A stretch of DNA of 64,000 bases from Stenotrophomonas sp. Ste86 (GTDB taxonomy: Bacteria > Pseudomonadota > Gammaproteobacteria > Xanthomonadales > Xanthomonadaceae): NCBI RefSeq assembly GCF_024519465.1, contig NZ_JALJRW010000002.1:62001-126000 (forward strand), read 5' to 3'. The translations under genes were made by a program, and so were the position numbers. Below the pieces are notes generated by a model, which made no database searches, was not told the DNA's origin, and saw only the letters and a program-made list of their open reading frames with translations. Positions 1-6,969 of the stretch are shown here, one piece after another. Position 1 is the first letter of the stretch; every line of letters starts with the position of its first letter.

Positions 1-848
1 ATCAGAACGGTTCGGCGGCAGTCAGCGTGACGTTGAACAACGTCGGCGGCCAGCGCATGTTCGACTTCACCAGCGCCAACGTGAACAAGCCGATGGCGGT
101 GGTCTACACCGAGCGCATCCCGACCGTGAACATGGTCGATGGCAAGGAAGTGCGCAGCTTCCGGGTCAAGGAGGAAGTGATCTCCGTGGCCAACATCAAC
201 GGTGTGTTCGGCAAGAACTTCCAGACCACCGGTCTGGAGAAGAAGGAAGCCGAAGACCTGGCCAAGCTGCTGAAGTCCGGTTCGCTGGCAGCGCCGATGG
301 ACTTCGTCGAAGAGCGCGTGGTCGGCCCGAGCCTGGGCGCGGAGAACGTCAAGAACGGCATTACCGCGGTGGTCTACGCGTTCATGTTCACCCTGGTGTT
401 CTTCAGCATCTACTACCGCATGTTCGGCGTGATCACCTCGCTGGCGATGCTGTTCAACCTGCTGATCGTGGTCGCGGTGATGTCGATGTTCGGTGCCACC
501 ATGACCCTGCCGGGCTTTGCCGGCCTGGCGTTGTCGGTGGGCCTGTCGGTCGACGCCAACGTGCTGATCAACGAGCGTATCCGCGAAGAGCTGCGTGCCG
601 GCATGCCGGGCAAGACCGCGATCGTGACCGGTTACGAGCGTGCCAGCGGCACCATCCTCGACGCCAACCTGACCGGGTTGATCGTCGGCGTGGCCCTGTA
701 TGCGTTTGGTACGGGCCCGCTGAAGGGCTTCGCACTGACCATGATCATCGGCATCTTCGCTTCGATGTTCACGGCAATCACCGTATCGCGCGCCTTGGCG
801 ACGCTGATCTACGGCCGCCGCAAGAAGCTCCAGAACGTGGCCATCTGA
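1..848 (+). CDS. secD: Protein translocase subunit SecD, C-terminal part (5' end outside window)
   Basis: SecD pairs with SecF in the inner membrane and uses the proton gradient to help the SecYEG channel release exported proteins. Only the last 281 or so residues lie in the window; the reading frame is open from the left edge and ends with TGA. The visible part holds the end of the periplasmic domain and the membrane bundle. It includes a hydrophobic segment beginning VVYAFMFTLVFFSIYY, the conserved stretch GLSVDANVLINERIREE that lines the proton path, and a last pair of helices before a basic tail. secF follows 16 bases downstream on the same strand, the usual secDF operon order. Confidence 0.97.
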   Translation, partial: QNGSAAVSVTLNNVGGQRMFDFTSANVNKPMAVVYTERIPTVNMVDGKEVRSFRVKEEVISVANINGVFGKNFQTTGLEKKEAEDLAKLLKSGSLAAPMDFVEERVVGPSLGAENVKNGITAVVYAFMFTLVFFSIYYRMFGVITSLAMLFNLLIVVAVMSMFGATMTLPGFAGLALSVGLSVDANVLINERIREELRAGMPGKTAIVTGYERASGTILDANLTGLIVGVALYAFGTGPLKGFALTMIIGIFASMFTAITVSRALATLIYGRRKKLQNVAI

Positions 849-864
849 CGGGACGACACGCACA

Positions 865-1842
865 ATGAAACTGTTTCCGCTGCATATCCTCCCGAACGAC
901 ACCAAGATCGATTTCATGCGGTGGCGTCATGCCGCGATGGTCGTGACCCTGCTGCTGTTCGTGGGTTCGATCGCGTTGATCGCGACCAAGGGCTTCAACT
1001 ACGCGCTGGACTTCACCGGCGGTACGCTGATCGAGGCCCGCTTCGAGCGCAAGGTGGACGTTGAAGACGTCCGCGCCAAGCTCGAGGGCAATGGCTTTGA
1101 AGGCGCACAGGTGCAGAGCTTCGGTGGCAACACCGATCTGCTGATCCGCCTGGCACCGCAGGGTGAACATGCGCCGGGCACCGGCAATTCGGCCAGTGAC
1201 CAGCGCACCGCCGCGGCGGTGGTGAAGGCGATTTCCACCGGCGACAACCAGGCAACGGTGCTGCGCAACGAGTTCGTGGGCCCGCAGGTCGGCAAGGACC
1301 TGGCGATGAACGGTCTGTACGCCACGCTGTTCATGCTGGTGGGCTTCCTGATCTACATCGCGTTCCGCTTCGAGTGGAAGTTCGCCATCACGGCAAGCAT
1401 CGTGGCGCTGTTCGATCTGCTGGTGACGGTAGCCTACATTTCGGCGATCGGTCGCGAGTTCGACCTGACGGTGCTGGCCGGTCTGCTGTCGGTGATGGGC
1501 TTTGCCATCAACGACATCATCGTGGTGTTCGACCGCGTCCGCGAAAACTTCCGCAGCCTGCGCGTGGAGCCGCTGGAGGTGTTGAACCGTTCGATCAACC
1601 AGACGCTGTCGCGTACGGTGATCACCGCGGTGATGTTCTTCCTGTCGGCACTGGCGCTGTACATGTACGGCGGTACGTCGATGGAAGGTCTGGCCGAAAC
1701 CCACATGGTGGGCGCGGTGATCGTGGTGCTGTCCTCGATCCTGGTGGCCGTGCCGATGTTGACCATCGGTGCGCTGCGCGTGACCAAGCAGGACCTGCTG
1801 CCCAAGGCCAAGGACATCGAAGCGCTGGAGCGCCGTCCGTAA
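865..1842 (+). CDS. secF: Protein translocase subunit SecF
   Basis: SecF is the membrane partner of SecD in the SecDF accessory complex of the Sec translocon. The 325-residue length is normal for the family. An N-terminal helix (about residues 27-50) is followed by the signature YALDFTGGTLIE, a periplasmic domain, and five further membrane segments. The conserved FAINDIIVVFDRVREN motif lies in the fourth helix region. It starts 16 bases after secD and is probably cotranscribed with it. A strong hairpin with a T-run follows 27 bases after the stop. Confidence 0.98.
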   Translation: MKLFPLHILPNDTKIDFMRWRHAAMVVTLLLFVGSIALIATKGFNYALDFTGGTLIEARFERKVDVEDVRAKLEGNGFEGAQVQSFGGNTDLLIRLAPQGEHAPGTGNSASDQRTAAAVVKAISTGDNQATVLRNEFVGPQVGKDLAMNGLYATLFMLVGFLIYIAFRFEWKFAITASIVALFDLLVTVAYISAIGREFDLTVLAGLLSVMGFAINDIIVVFDRVRENFRSLRVEPLEVLNRSINQTLSRTVITAVMFFLSALALYMYGGTSMEGLAETHMVGAVIVVLSSILVAVPMLTIGALRVTKQDLLPKAKDIEALERRP

Positions 1843-1868
1843 GTCATCGGTTGCACGCACTACCTGAG

Positions 1869-1898
1869 AAGCCGCGCTCTGCGCGGCTTTTCCTTTTT
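1869..1898 (+). terminator. Intrinsic terminator after secDF
   Basis: An 8-bp GC-rich stem (AGCCGCGC with GCGCGGCT, loop TCT) is followed by TTTT CC TTTTT. It lies 27 bases after the secF stop and should end the secDF transcript. Confidence 0.85.
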
Positions 1899-1945
1899 GC
1901 AGCAGGCGAGGCAGCGCCAGGAGCGGTGCCTTTGCTCTGTGCGAG

Positions 1946-2057
1946 GGAGGACGGCGGCCAGCCCCGTGCAGGACACGCCGTAACCCCGTCCGTGGGGGCT
2001 CGCGGGCGCCATCCATGGCGCCCGACGGTCCTGCACGGGGGCTGGCCGCCATCCTCC
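1946..2057. repeat. Long palindrome, core-and-arms family 1, copy 1
   Basis: Arms at 1946-1974 and 2028-2057 are nearly perfect reverse complements, with one mismatch and one extra base over 29-30 bases. They enclose a 53-base core (1975-2027) that itself holds the palindrome GGCGCCATCCATGGCGCC. The core recurs at 2227-2279 (inverted) and 34175-34227, but the arms there are different sequences. It lies in the non-coding spacer between secF and fabV. Confidence 0.8.
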
Positions 2058-2144
2058 AGACAGTTCTCCGTGACCGGCAACGGATCCAAGGCACGCCCTG
2101 TGTTGCGTGGCTACGCGGGCCTATCGCACGCATCAGCGCGCTTG

Positions 2145-2168
2145 GTAGAGCCGGGCCATGCCCGGCTG
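2145..2168 (+). repeat. SMAG-type REP element
   Basis: GTAG followed by the palindrome GAGCCGGGCCATGCCCGGCT. This matches the GTAG-headed REP class known from Stenotrophomonas maltophilia. It sits alone between two long palindromes. Confidence 0.8.
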
Positions 2169-2198
2169 CTCTCCCACCCACGCGCGGCCACCTGTCGG

Positions 2199-2307
2199 GC
2201 GAGCGACGGGATGGGGTTGGCAGGACCGTGGGACGCCCTGCATGGCGCCCGCGAGCCCCCACGGACGGGTTTATGGCGTGTCCCGCCAAACCCATCCCGT
2301 CCCTCGC
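2199..2307. repeat. Long palindrome, core-and-arms family 1, copy 2 (inverted)
   Basis: Arms at 2199-2226 and 2280-2307 pair over 28 positions with three mismatches. The 53-base core at 2227-2279 is the reverse complement of the core at 1975-2027, with scattered substitutions. The arm sequence is unrelated to that of copies 1 and 3, apart from the GGAC/GTCC bases next to the core. Beyond the two palindromes and the SMAG element, the spacer 1899-2462 shows no gene. Confidence 0.8.
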
Positions 2308-2462
2308 AAACGCAGTGACAAACGGCCCGCCATACACCCCCGTCGGTTGTACAACGCGCCCCCGCGCACTACGATCCCTTGCGTTCGCGCAGCCGCCACG
2401 GTGGCGCGCGTTGCCCCTTTTCATCGCGCAGGCGCGGCCTGCGCCAGTCAATCGAGGTCTCC

Positions 2463-3722
2463 ATGGTCATCAAACCGCGTGTGCGCGGCTTCATCTGCGT
2501 CACCACCCATCCTGTCGGCTGCGATGCGGCCGTCAAGCAGCAGATCGAGTACATCCAGTCCAAGCCGAAGATCGCCAACGGCCCGAAGAAGGTCCTGGTG
2601 CTGGGTGCATCCACCGGCTACGGCCTGGCAGCGCGCATCACCGCCGCCTTCGGCAGCGATGCGGCCACCCTCGGCGTGTTCTTTGAGCGCCCGGGTACCG
2701 AAACCAAGCCCGGCACCGCCGGCTGGTACAACACCGCCGCCTTCCACAAGTACGCCGAACAGGCTGGCCTGTACGCCAAGAGCGTCAACGGCGATGCGTT
2801 CTCCGATGAGGTCAAGGCCAAGGTCATCGAGCTGATCAAGCAGGACCTGGGCCAGGTCGACCAGGTCGTGTACAGCCTGGCCGCACCGCGCCGCAAGCAT
2901 CCCAAGACCGGCGAAGTGATGAGCTCCACGCTCAAGCCGATCGGCGCGCCGATCACCCTGCGCGGGCTGGATACCGACAAGGAAGTGATCACCGAAACCA
3001 CGATCCAACCGGCCAGCCCGGAAGAAGTCGCCGGTACGGTCGCGGTCATGGGCGGCGAAGACTGGCAGATGTGGATCGATGCGCTGCTGGAGGCCGGTGT
3101 GCTGGCGGAAGGCGCCACGACCACCGCCTTCACCTATGTCGGCGAAGAGATCACCCAGGCCATCTACTGGAATGGATCGATCGGCGCGGCCAAGAAGGAC
3201 CTGGACACCAAGGTGCTGGGCCTGCGCGCGAAGCTGGAGAAGATCGGCGGCGACGCGCGCGTGTCGGTGCTCAAGGCCGTGGTCACCCAGGCCAGCTCGG
3301 CGATTCCGACCATGCCGCTGTACCTGTCGCTGCTGTTCAAGGTCATGAAGGCCAAGGGCACCCACGAGGGCTGCATCGAACAGCTCGATACGCTGTACGA
3401 CATTCTTTACGGCGGCAAGGACGCGGGCACGGCGATCGAGCGCCTGCGCCATGACTTGGTTGCCGACGGCGGTCGCAAGGTCGAACTGATCGACGAGGCC
3501 GGTCGCCTGCGCGCGGATTACAAGGAAATGGCGCCGGAGGTGCAGGGCGAAGTCGTCGCGCTGTGGCCGCAGGTGACCAACGAGAACCTGTACGAGATCA
3601 GCGACCTGGCCGGTTACAAGGCGGAGTTCCTGCGCCTGTTCGGGTTTGGCGTGGAAGGCGTGGATTACGACGCCGACGTCGCCACCGACGTGAAGATTCC
3701 GAACCTGGTCGAGATGGCCTGA
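2463..3722 (+). CDS. fabV: Trans-2-enoyl-ACP (CoA) reductase FabV
   Basis: FabV catalyses the last, NADH-dependent step of each fatty acid elongation round and, unlike FabI, is tolerant of triclosan. The 419-residue protein starts with [12 protein letters not shown], which matches the family start, so this ATG was preferred to one 84 bases upstream; GAGG lies five bases before it. The nucleotide-binding segment [15 protein letters not shown] is near residue 40. The catalytic Tyr-x8-Lys motif is visible as Y235 and K244 ([10 protein letters not shown]). The gene stands alone between repeats and the MFS operon. A perfect 10-bp palindrome, GTTGTACAAC at 2346-2355, is a possible operator of unknown meaning. 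Confidence 0.96.
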   Translation: MVIKPRVRGFICVTTHPVGCDAAVKQQIEYIQSKPKIANGPKKVLVLGASTGYGLAARITAAFGSDAATLGVFFERPGTETKPGTAGWYNTAAFHKYAEQAGLYAKSVNGDAFSDEVKAKVIELIKQDLGQVDQVVYSLAAPRRKHPKTGEVMSSTLKPIGAPITLRGLDTDKEVITETTIQPASPEEVAGTVAVMGGEDWQMWIDALLEAGVLAEGATTTAFTYVGEEITQAIYWNGSIGAAKKDLDTKVLGLRAKLEKIGGDARVSVLKAVVTQASSAIPTMPLYLSLLFKVMKAKGTHEGCIEQLDTLYDILYGGKDAGTAIERLRHDLVADGGRKVELIDEAGRLRADYKEMAPEVQGEVVALWPQVTNENLYEISDLAGYKAEFLRLFGFGVEGVDYDADVATDVKIPNLVEMA

Positions 3723-3760
3723 TCCGGCGTGCCCGAACAGGCACGCGTGGGTTGCACTGC

Positions 3761-3784
3761 AAACGCCGGGATTACCCGGCGTTT
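3761..3784. terminator. Bidirectional hairpin shared by convergent fabV and MFS genes
   Basis: A perfect 10-bp stem (AAACGCCGGG with CCCGGCGTTT) with the loop ATTA. On the plus strand it is followed by GTCGTTTC, only moderately T-rich. On the minus strand the loop begins with the TAA stop codon of the converging MFS gene (3772-3774), so the end of that coding sequence forms half of the stem. Confidence 0.65.
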
Positions 3785-4977
3785 GTCGTTTCAGTTCCAG
3801 CGCGGCGCCCGCCTGCCGTGAGCACCAACGCCAGCATCAGCGCGGCGCCGGCACAGCCGGCCGACAACCAGAGCACGGCGGTCAACCCAAGCCCGTCCAC
3901 CAGCTGACCGCCGCTCCACGATCCCAGCGCGATGCCCACGTTGAACACGCCGACATAGAGCGCGCTGGCAATTTCAACGGCCTGCGGCGCGGCCCGTATC
4001 ACCCATGTCATCAGGCCAACCGACACCCCGCCATAGGCCAGCCCCCAGACCAGAAGCACGGCCGTGCCGCCGGCTGCGGTGTCGCCGAGGGTGAGGTACA
4101 GGAGCGGGGTGAGCAACAGGCCCATCGCAATGGCGGTGATCGTGGCTGCGGGGCGATGGGCCGCCGCGGTGCCGGCGATGAAATTGCCGACGATGCCCGC
4201 GATGCCGTAGCCGAACAGCACTGCGCCAACCCAGCGGGGATCCACGCCGGCCATGCTGACCAGTAGCGGCCGCACGAAGGTGAAGGTCATGAAATGCCCA
4301 CCGACCAGCAGCAACGTGAGCAGCAGTCCTGCCTGCAACGCCCGGTTGCCCAGCTGCCCGCGCAACTGGTGCAGGGTAGGCGAAGACGTTACCGACAGTG
4401 TGGGCATCGCCACGAGATGCAGGACCAATACCGCCGCACTGAACAGCGCCATCGCGGCGAAGGCCCATCGCCAGCCGGCCAGGTCGCCGATCCAGGTGCC
4501 CAGCGGCACGCCCAGCACCGATGCTGCCGCGACGCCGCCGAAGATGATCGACGTGGCCAGCCCCACGCGTTCGGCCGGCACCAGCCGGGCAGCCAGGCCG
4601 CCGGCGATGGCCCAGATGCCCCCCATGCAGAACCCGACCAGGATCCGCGCGGCGAGCAACCAGCGGATGTCCGCCGCCAGCGCCGAGGCCAGGTTGGCGG
4701 TCACCAGCAGGGCCAGCAACCCCGCCAGGATCCAGCGTCGGTCGATACCCCCGGCGCTGATCACCACGATCGGCGCGAACAGGGCCGCCAGCAGCGCAGG
4801 CAGCGAGAGGGTCAGGCCCACCGTGCCGGTGCTGGTGTCCAGGTGCTGGGCGATATCGGTCAACAGCCCTACCGGCAGCATTTCGGTGGTCACCACCGCG
4901 AAGGTGGCCAGGGCGGCGGCGACAACCGCCAACCACGCGCGTGGTGCATGCGGATGCGCACCGGGAAGCATGTTCAT
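3772..4977 (-). CDS. MFS transporter, AraJ/YdhP-like (DHA1) efflux family
   Basis: A 401-residue major facilitator with twelve predicted membrane segments. The first helix carries the TEMLPVGLL signature common to AraJ/YdhP-type sugar or drug exporters. The start was chosen because its ATG overlaps the TGA of the upstream MFS gene in an ATGA arrangement and has AGGA eight bases before it. Both genes are therefore probably translated together. They face a TetR regulator across a spacer with operator-like repeats, which suggests inducible export of a small toxic or signalling molecule. The substrate cannot be read from the sequence. Confidence 0.9.
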   Translation of the reverse strand: MNMLPGAHPHAPRAWLAVVAAALATFAVVTTEMLPVGLLTDIAQHLDTSTGTVGLTLSLPALLAALFAPIVVISAGGIDRRWILAGLLALLVTANLASALAADIRWLLAARILVGFCMGGIWAIAGGLAARLVPAERVGLATSIIFGGVAAASVLGVPLGTWIGDLAGWRWAFAAMALFSAAVLVLHLVAMPTLSVTSSPTLHQLRGQLGNRALQAGLLLTLLLVGGHFMTFTFVRPLLVSMAGVDPRWVGAVLFGYGIAGIVGNFIAGTAAAHRPAATITAIAMGLLLTPLLYLTLGDTAAGGTAVLLVWGLAYGGVSVGLMTWVIRAAPQAVEIASALYVGVFNVGIALGSWSGGQLVDGLGLTAVLWLSAGCAGAALMLALVLTAGGRRAGTETTNAG

Positions 4978-6215
4978 CGTTCGGATCCTGCAGGAAGGGA
5001 GGGGGGCGTTGCGGCGGCGTCGCTTGCGTCGCGCGTCTGTGCGGGGAGGCGCTGATGCGCCCACAGCGCAGTGAGCGCCACCATGGCAGCGCCAGCGACG
5101 GCGACGACGAATGCGGCGCGCGCACCGCCGATATCCACGAGCTGGCCGGCGCTTGCCGCGCCTATCGCCACGCCCACGTTGAGCCCGGCCAGCAGCCAGG
5201 TCATGCCTTCGGTCAGCCGGTGCGCAGGCACGAGCCGCTCTACGATCGACATCGCCACGATCATGGTCGGAGCGAAGCACACTCCAGCCACCAGCACCGC
5301 CACCGCAAGCGCAGCGACGCTGTCCACCCGCAGCAGGGGCAGGGTGGACAGTGCGGTCGCCATGCCACCCAGCAACAGCAGCCGACGCAGTGGCCAACGC
5401 AGTGTGACCGCGCCGAACAACAGCCCCGCCACGCACGAGCCCAGTGCATAGGCGGACAACACCACGCTGGCGGTGGCGGGAACGCCGCGCTGGTTGGCGA
5501 AGGCGACACTGGTGATGTCCACCGTACCGACGATGACGCCCATCGCGACCATCAGCAGCGCCAGCAGGCGCACGTTCCCCACGCTGATCGCCGACCCGTG
5601 GCGGTCGCCCGGGTCGACCGGCTGCAGCGGCGGTTCGCTGCCACGCTGCACGGTCAGCGCGGTGACGCCGAGCGCCAGCAGCACGGCGGCGGCGAACAGG
5701 CCCGCCAGCGGATCGATCGCCACCGACAGTCCTACCGCCAGCGGCGGACCGGCAATGAAGGTCACTTCATCCAGCACGGTTTCGAGCGAGTAAGCGGTTT
5801 GCAGACGTGGTTGCCCCCGGAACATCGCGGCCCAGCGCGCGCGCACCATCGCCGACATGCTTGGCATGCACCCGGCCAGCACCGCGCCGGCAAACAGCGT
5901 CCATGCCGGTGCGTGCCGCGCGGCCGCAGCGAGCAGCAGCGCCATGCCCAGCACACTGACCGTCGCGGCGACCGGCAGCACGCGCGATTGCCCGTGGCGG
6001 TCCACCTGGCGCGAGATCTGTGGCGAGAGCAGCGCGTAGGTGAGGACGAACGCGGCCGCCACGGTGCCGGCAAGGGCATAGCTGCCGCGCAACTGCGCGA
6101 GCAGAGTGATGATGCCGATACCGGTCATTGGCAGGGGCAGTCGCGCCAGCAGGCCGGCCAGGACGAAGCGCCCCGTTCCGGGGGCGGCAAACAGCGTTCG
6201 GTAAGGGGCAAGCAT
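4974..6215 (-). CDS. MFS transporter, first gene of the TetR-controlled pair
   Basis: A 413-residue major facilitator. About twelve hydrophobic segments are visible, with a short charged loop near residue 65 (SRQVDRHGQSR) at the place of the family's loop 2-3 motif. Its start is set at the ATG at 6215, which has GGAG seven bases upstream; ATG codons at 6239 and further up lack this. Its stop overlaps the start of the next MFS gene by four bases. The two proteins are clearly different in sequence, so this is not a recent duplication. The substrate is unknown; drug or metabolite efflux is inferred from the regulator. Confidence 0.9.
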   Translation of the reverse strand: MLAPYRTLFAAPGTGRFVLAGLLARLPLPMTGIGIITLLAQLRGSYALAGTVAAAFVLTYALLSPQISRQVDRHGQSRVLPVAATVSVLGMALLLAAAARHAPAWTLFAGAVLAGCMPSMSAMVRARWAAMFRGQPRLQTAYSLETVLDEVTFIAGPPLAVGLSVAIDPLAGLFAAAVLLALGVTALTVQRGSEPPLQPVDPGDRHGSAISVGNVRLLALLMVAMGVIVGTVDITSVAFANQRGVPATASVVLSAYALGSCVAGLLFGAVTLRWPLRRLLLLGGMATALSTLPLLRVDSVAALAVAVLVAGVCFAPTMIVAMSIVERLVPAHRLTEGMTWLLAGLNVGVAIGAASAGQLVDIGGARAAFVVAVAGAAMVALTALWAHQRLPAQTRDASDAAATPPSLPAGSER

Positions 6216-6264
6216 CAACGTTCTCCAGGATTGCGCCATCGGCCGGCACGGGTTCATGCGCATA

Positions 6265-6333
6265 CATACGACGCGTATGAATAAAATCCTATATACATAC
6301 GTTGTGAATGTAAATAAACATACGAACCATATG
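6265..6333. promoter_or_regulatory. Three operator-like palindromes between MFS pair and tetR
   Basis: Three 15-base sites share the half-site CATACG. Site 6265-6279 is perfect (CATACG ACG CGTATG). Site 6296-6310 has CATACG TTG TGAATG, and site 6319-6333 has CATACG AAC CATATG. Their centres are 31 and 23 bases apart. The stretch is distinctly AT-rich compared with the surroundings. TetR proteins typically bind such sites next to their own gene, so repression of both divergent units is likely. Confidence 0.75.
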
Positions 6334-6348
6334 TAAGGAGTTGACCGG

Positions 6349-6936
6349 ATGGCCCGCCGCACCCGTGCCGAGATGGAAGAGACCCGCGCCGCCCTGTTAG
6401 CCACCGCGCATGCGGTGTTCACCACGCATGGCTATGCCGACGCCTCGATGGACGATCTGACCGCGCAGGCAGGACTCACACGTGGCGCGCTTTACCACCA
6501 CTTCGGCGACAAAAAGGGATTGCTGCAGGCCGTGGTGGCGCAGCTGGATACCGCGATGGATGTCCGACTACAGACGATTTCGGCCACGGCTGCCGATCCG
6601 TGGGAAGGCTTTCGCAGCCGCTGCCATGCCTACCTGCAGATGGCCCTGGAGCCGGACATCCAACGCATCGTGCTACGCGATGCGCGTGCGGTCCTGGGCG
6701 GCGCATCACCGGAGGCGCAGCGCCATTGCGTCGCCTCGATGCAGGCCCTGCTCGAAAATCTCATGCGCCTTGGCGTGGTGGCGGACGCCAGCCCGCAGGC
6801 GCTGGCCTCGCTGATATACGGCAGCCTCGCCGAAGCGGCGTTCTGGATTGCCGAGGGACCCGGGGCGTCGCAACGACTGACGCACGCACAGGCCGCGCTT
6901 GATCTGCTGCTGCGCGGCTTGCTTGCCTCCCGTTAG
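6349..6936 (+). CDS. TetR/AcrR family transcriptional regulator
   Basis: A 195-residue repressor-type protein. The N-terminal helix-turn-helix is clear, ending with TRGALYHHFGDKKGLLQAVV (residues about 44-63), and the variable C-terminal half should bind the inducer. AAGGAG lies eight bases before the ATG, a strong ribosome site. It is divergent from the two MFS transporter genes and separated from them by three CATACG palindromes. It most likely represses the exporters and itself until a ligand is bound. Confidence 0.93.
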   Translation: MARRTRAEMEETRAALLATAHAVFTTHGYADASMDDLTAQAGLTRGALYHHFGDKKGLLQAVVAQLDTAMDVRLQTISATAADPWEGFRSRCHAYLQMALEPDIQRIVLRDARAVLGGASPEAQRHCVASMQALLENLMRLGVVADASPQALASLIYGSLAEAAFWIAEGPGASQRLTHAQAALDLLLRGLLASR

Positions 6937-6969
6937 CGGCCGGTCACGACGGCGGGCCGTGCCCCGGCA

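Noticed and set aside
778..2451. 557-codon open frame on the minus strand over secF and its spacer
   Set aside because: High GC content produces long shadow frames; the composition is rich in His, Arg and Gln with no domain, and it lies antisense to a clear secF.
2463..3722. FabV as a horizontally acquired triclosan tolerance gene
   Set aside because: FabV is the ordinary enoyl-ACP reductase of xanthomonads, and base composition matches the neighbours.
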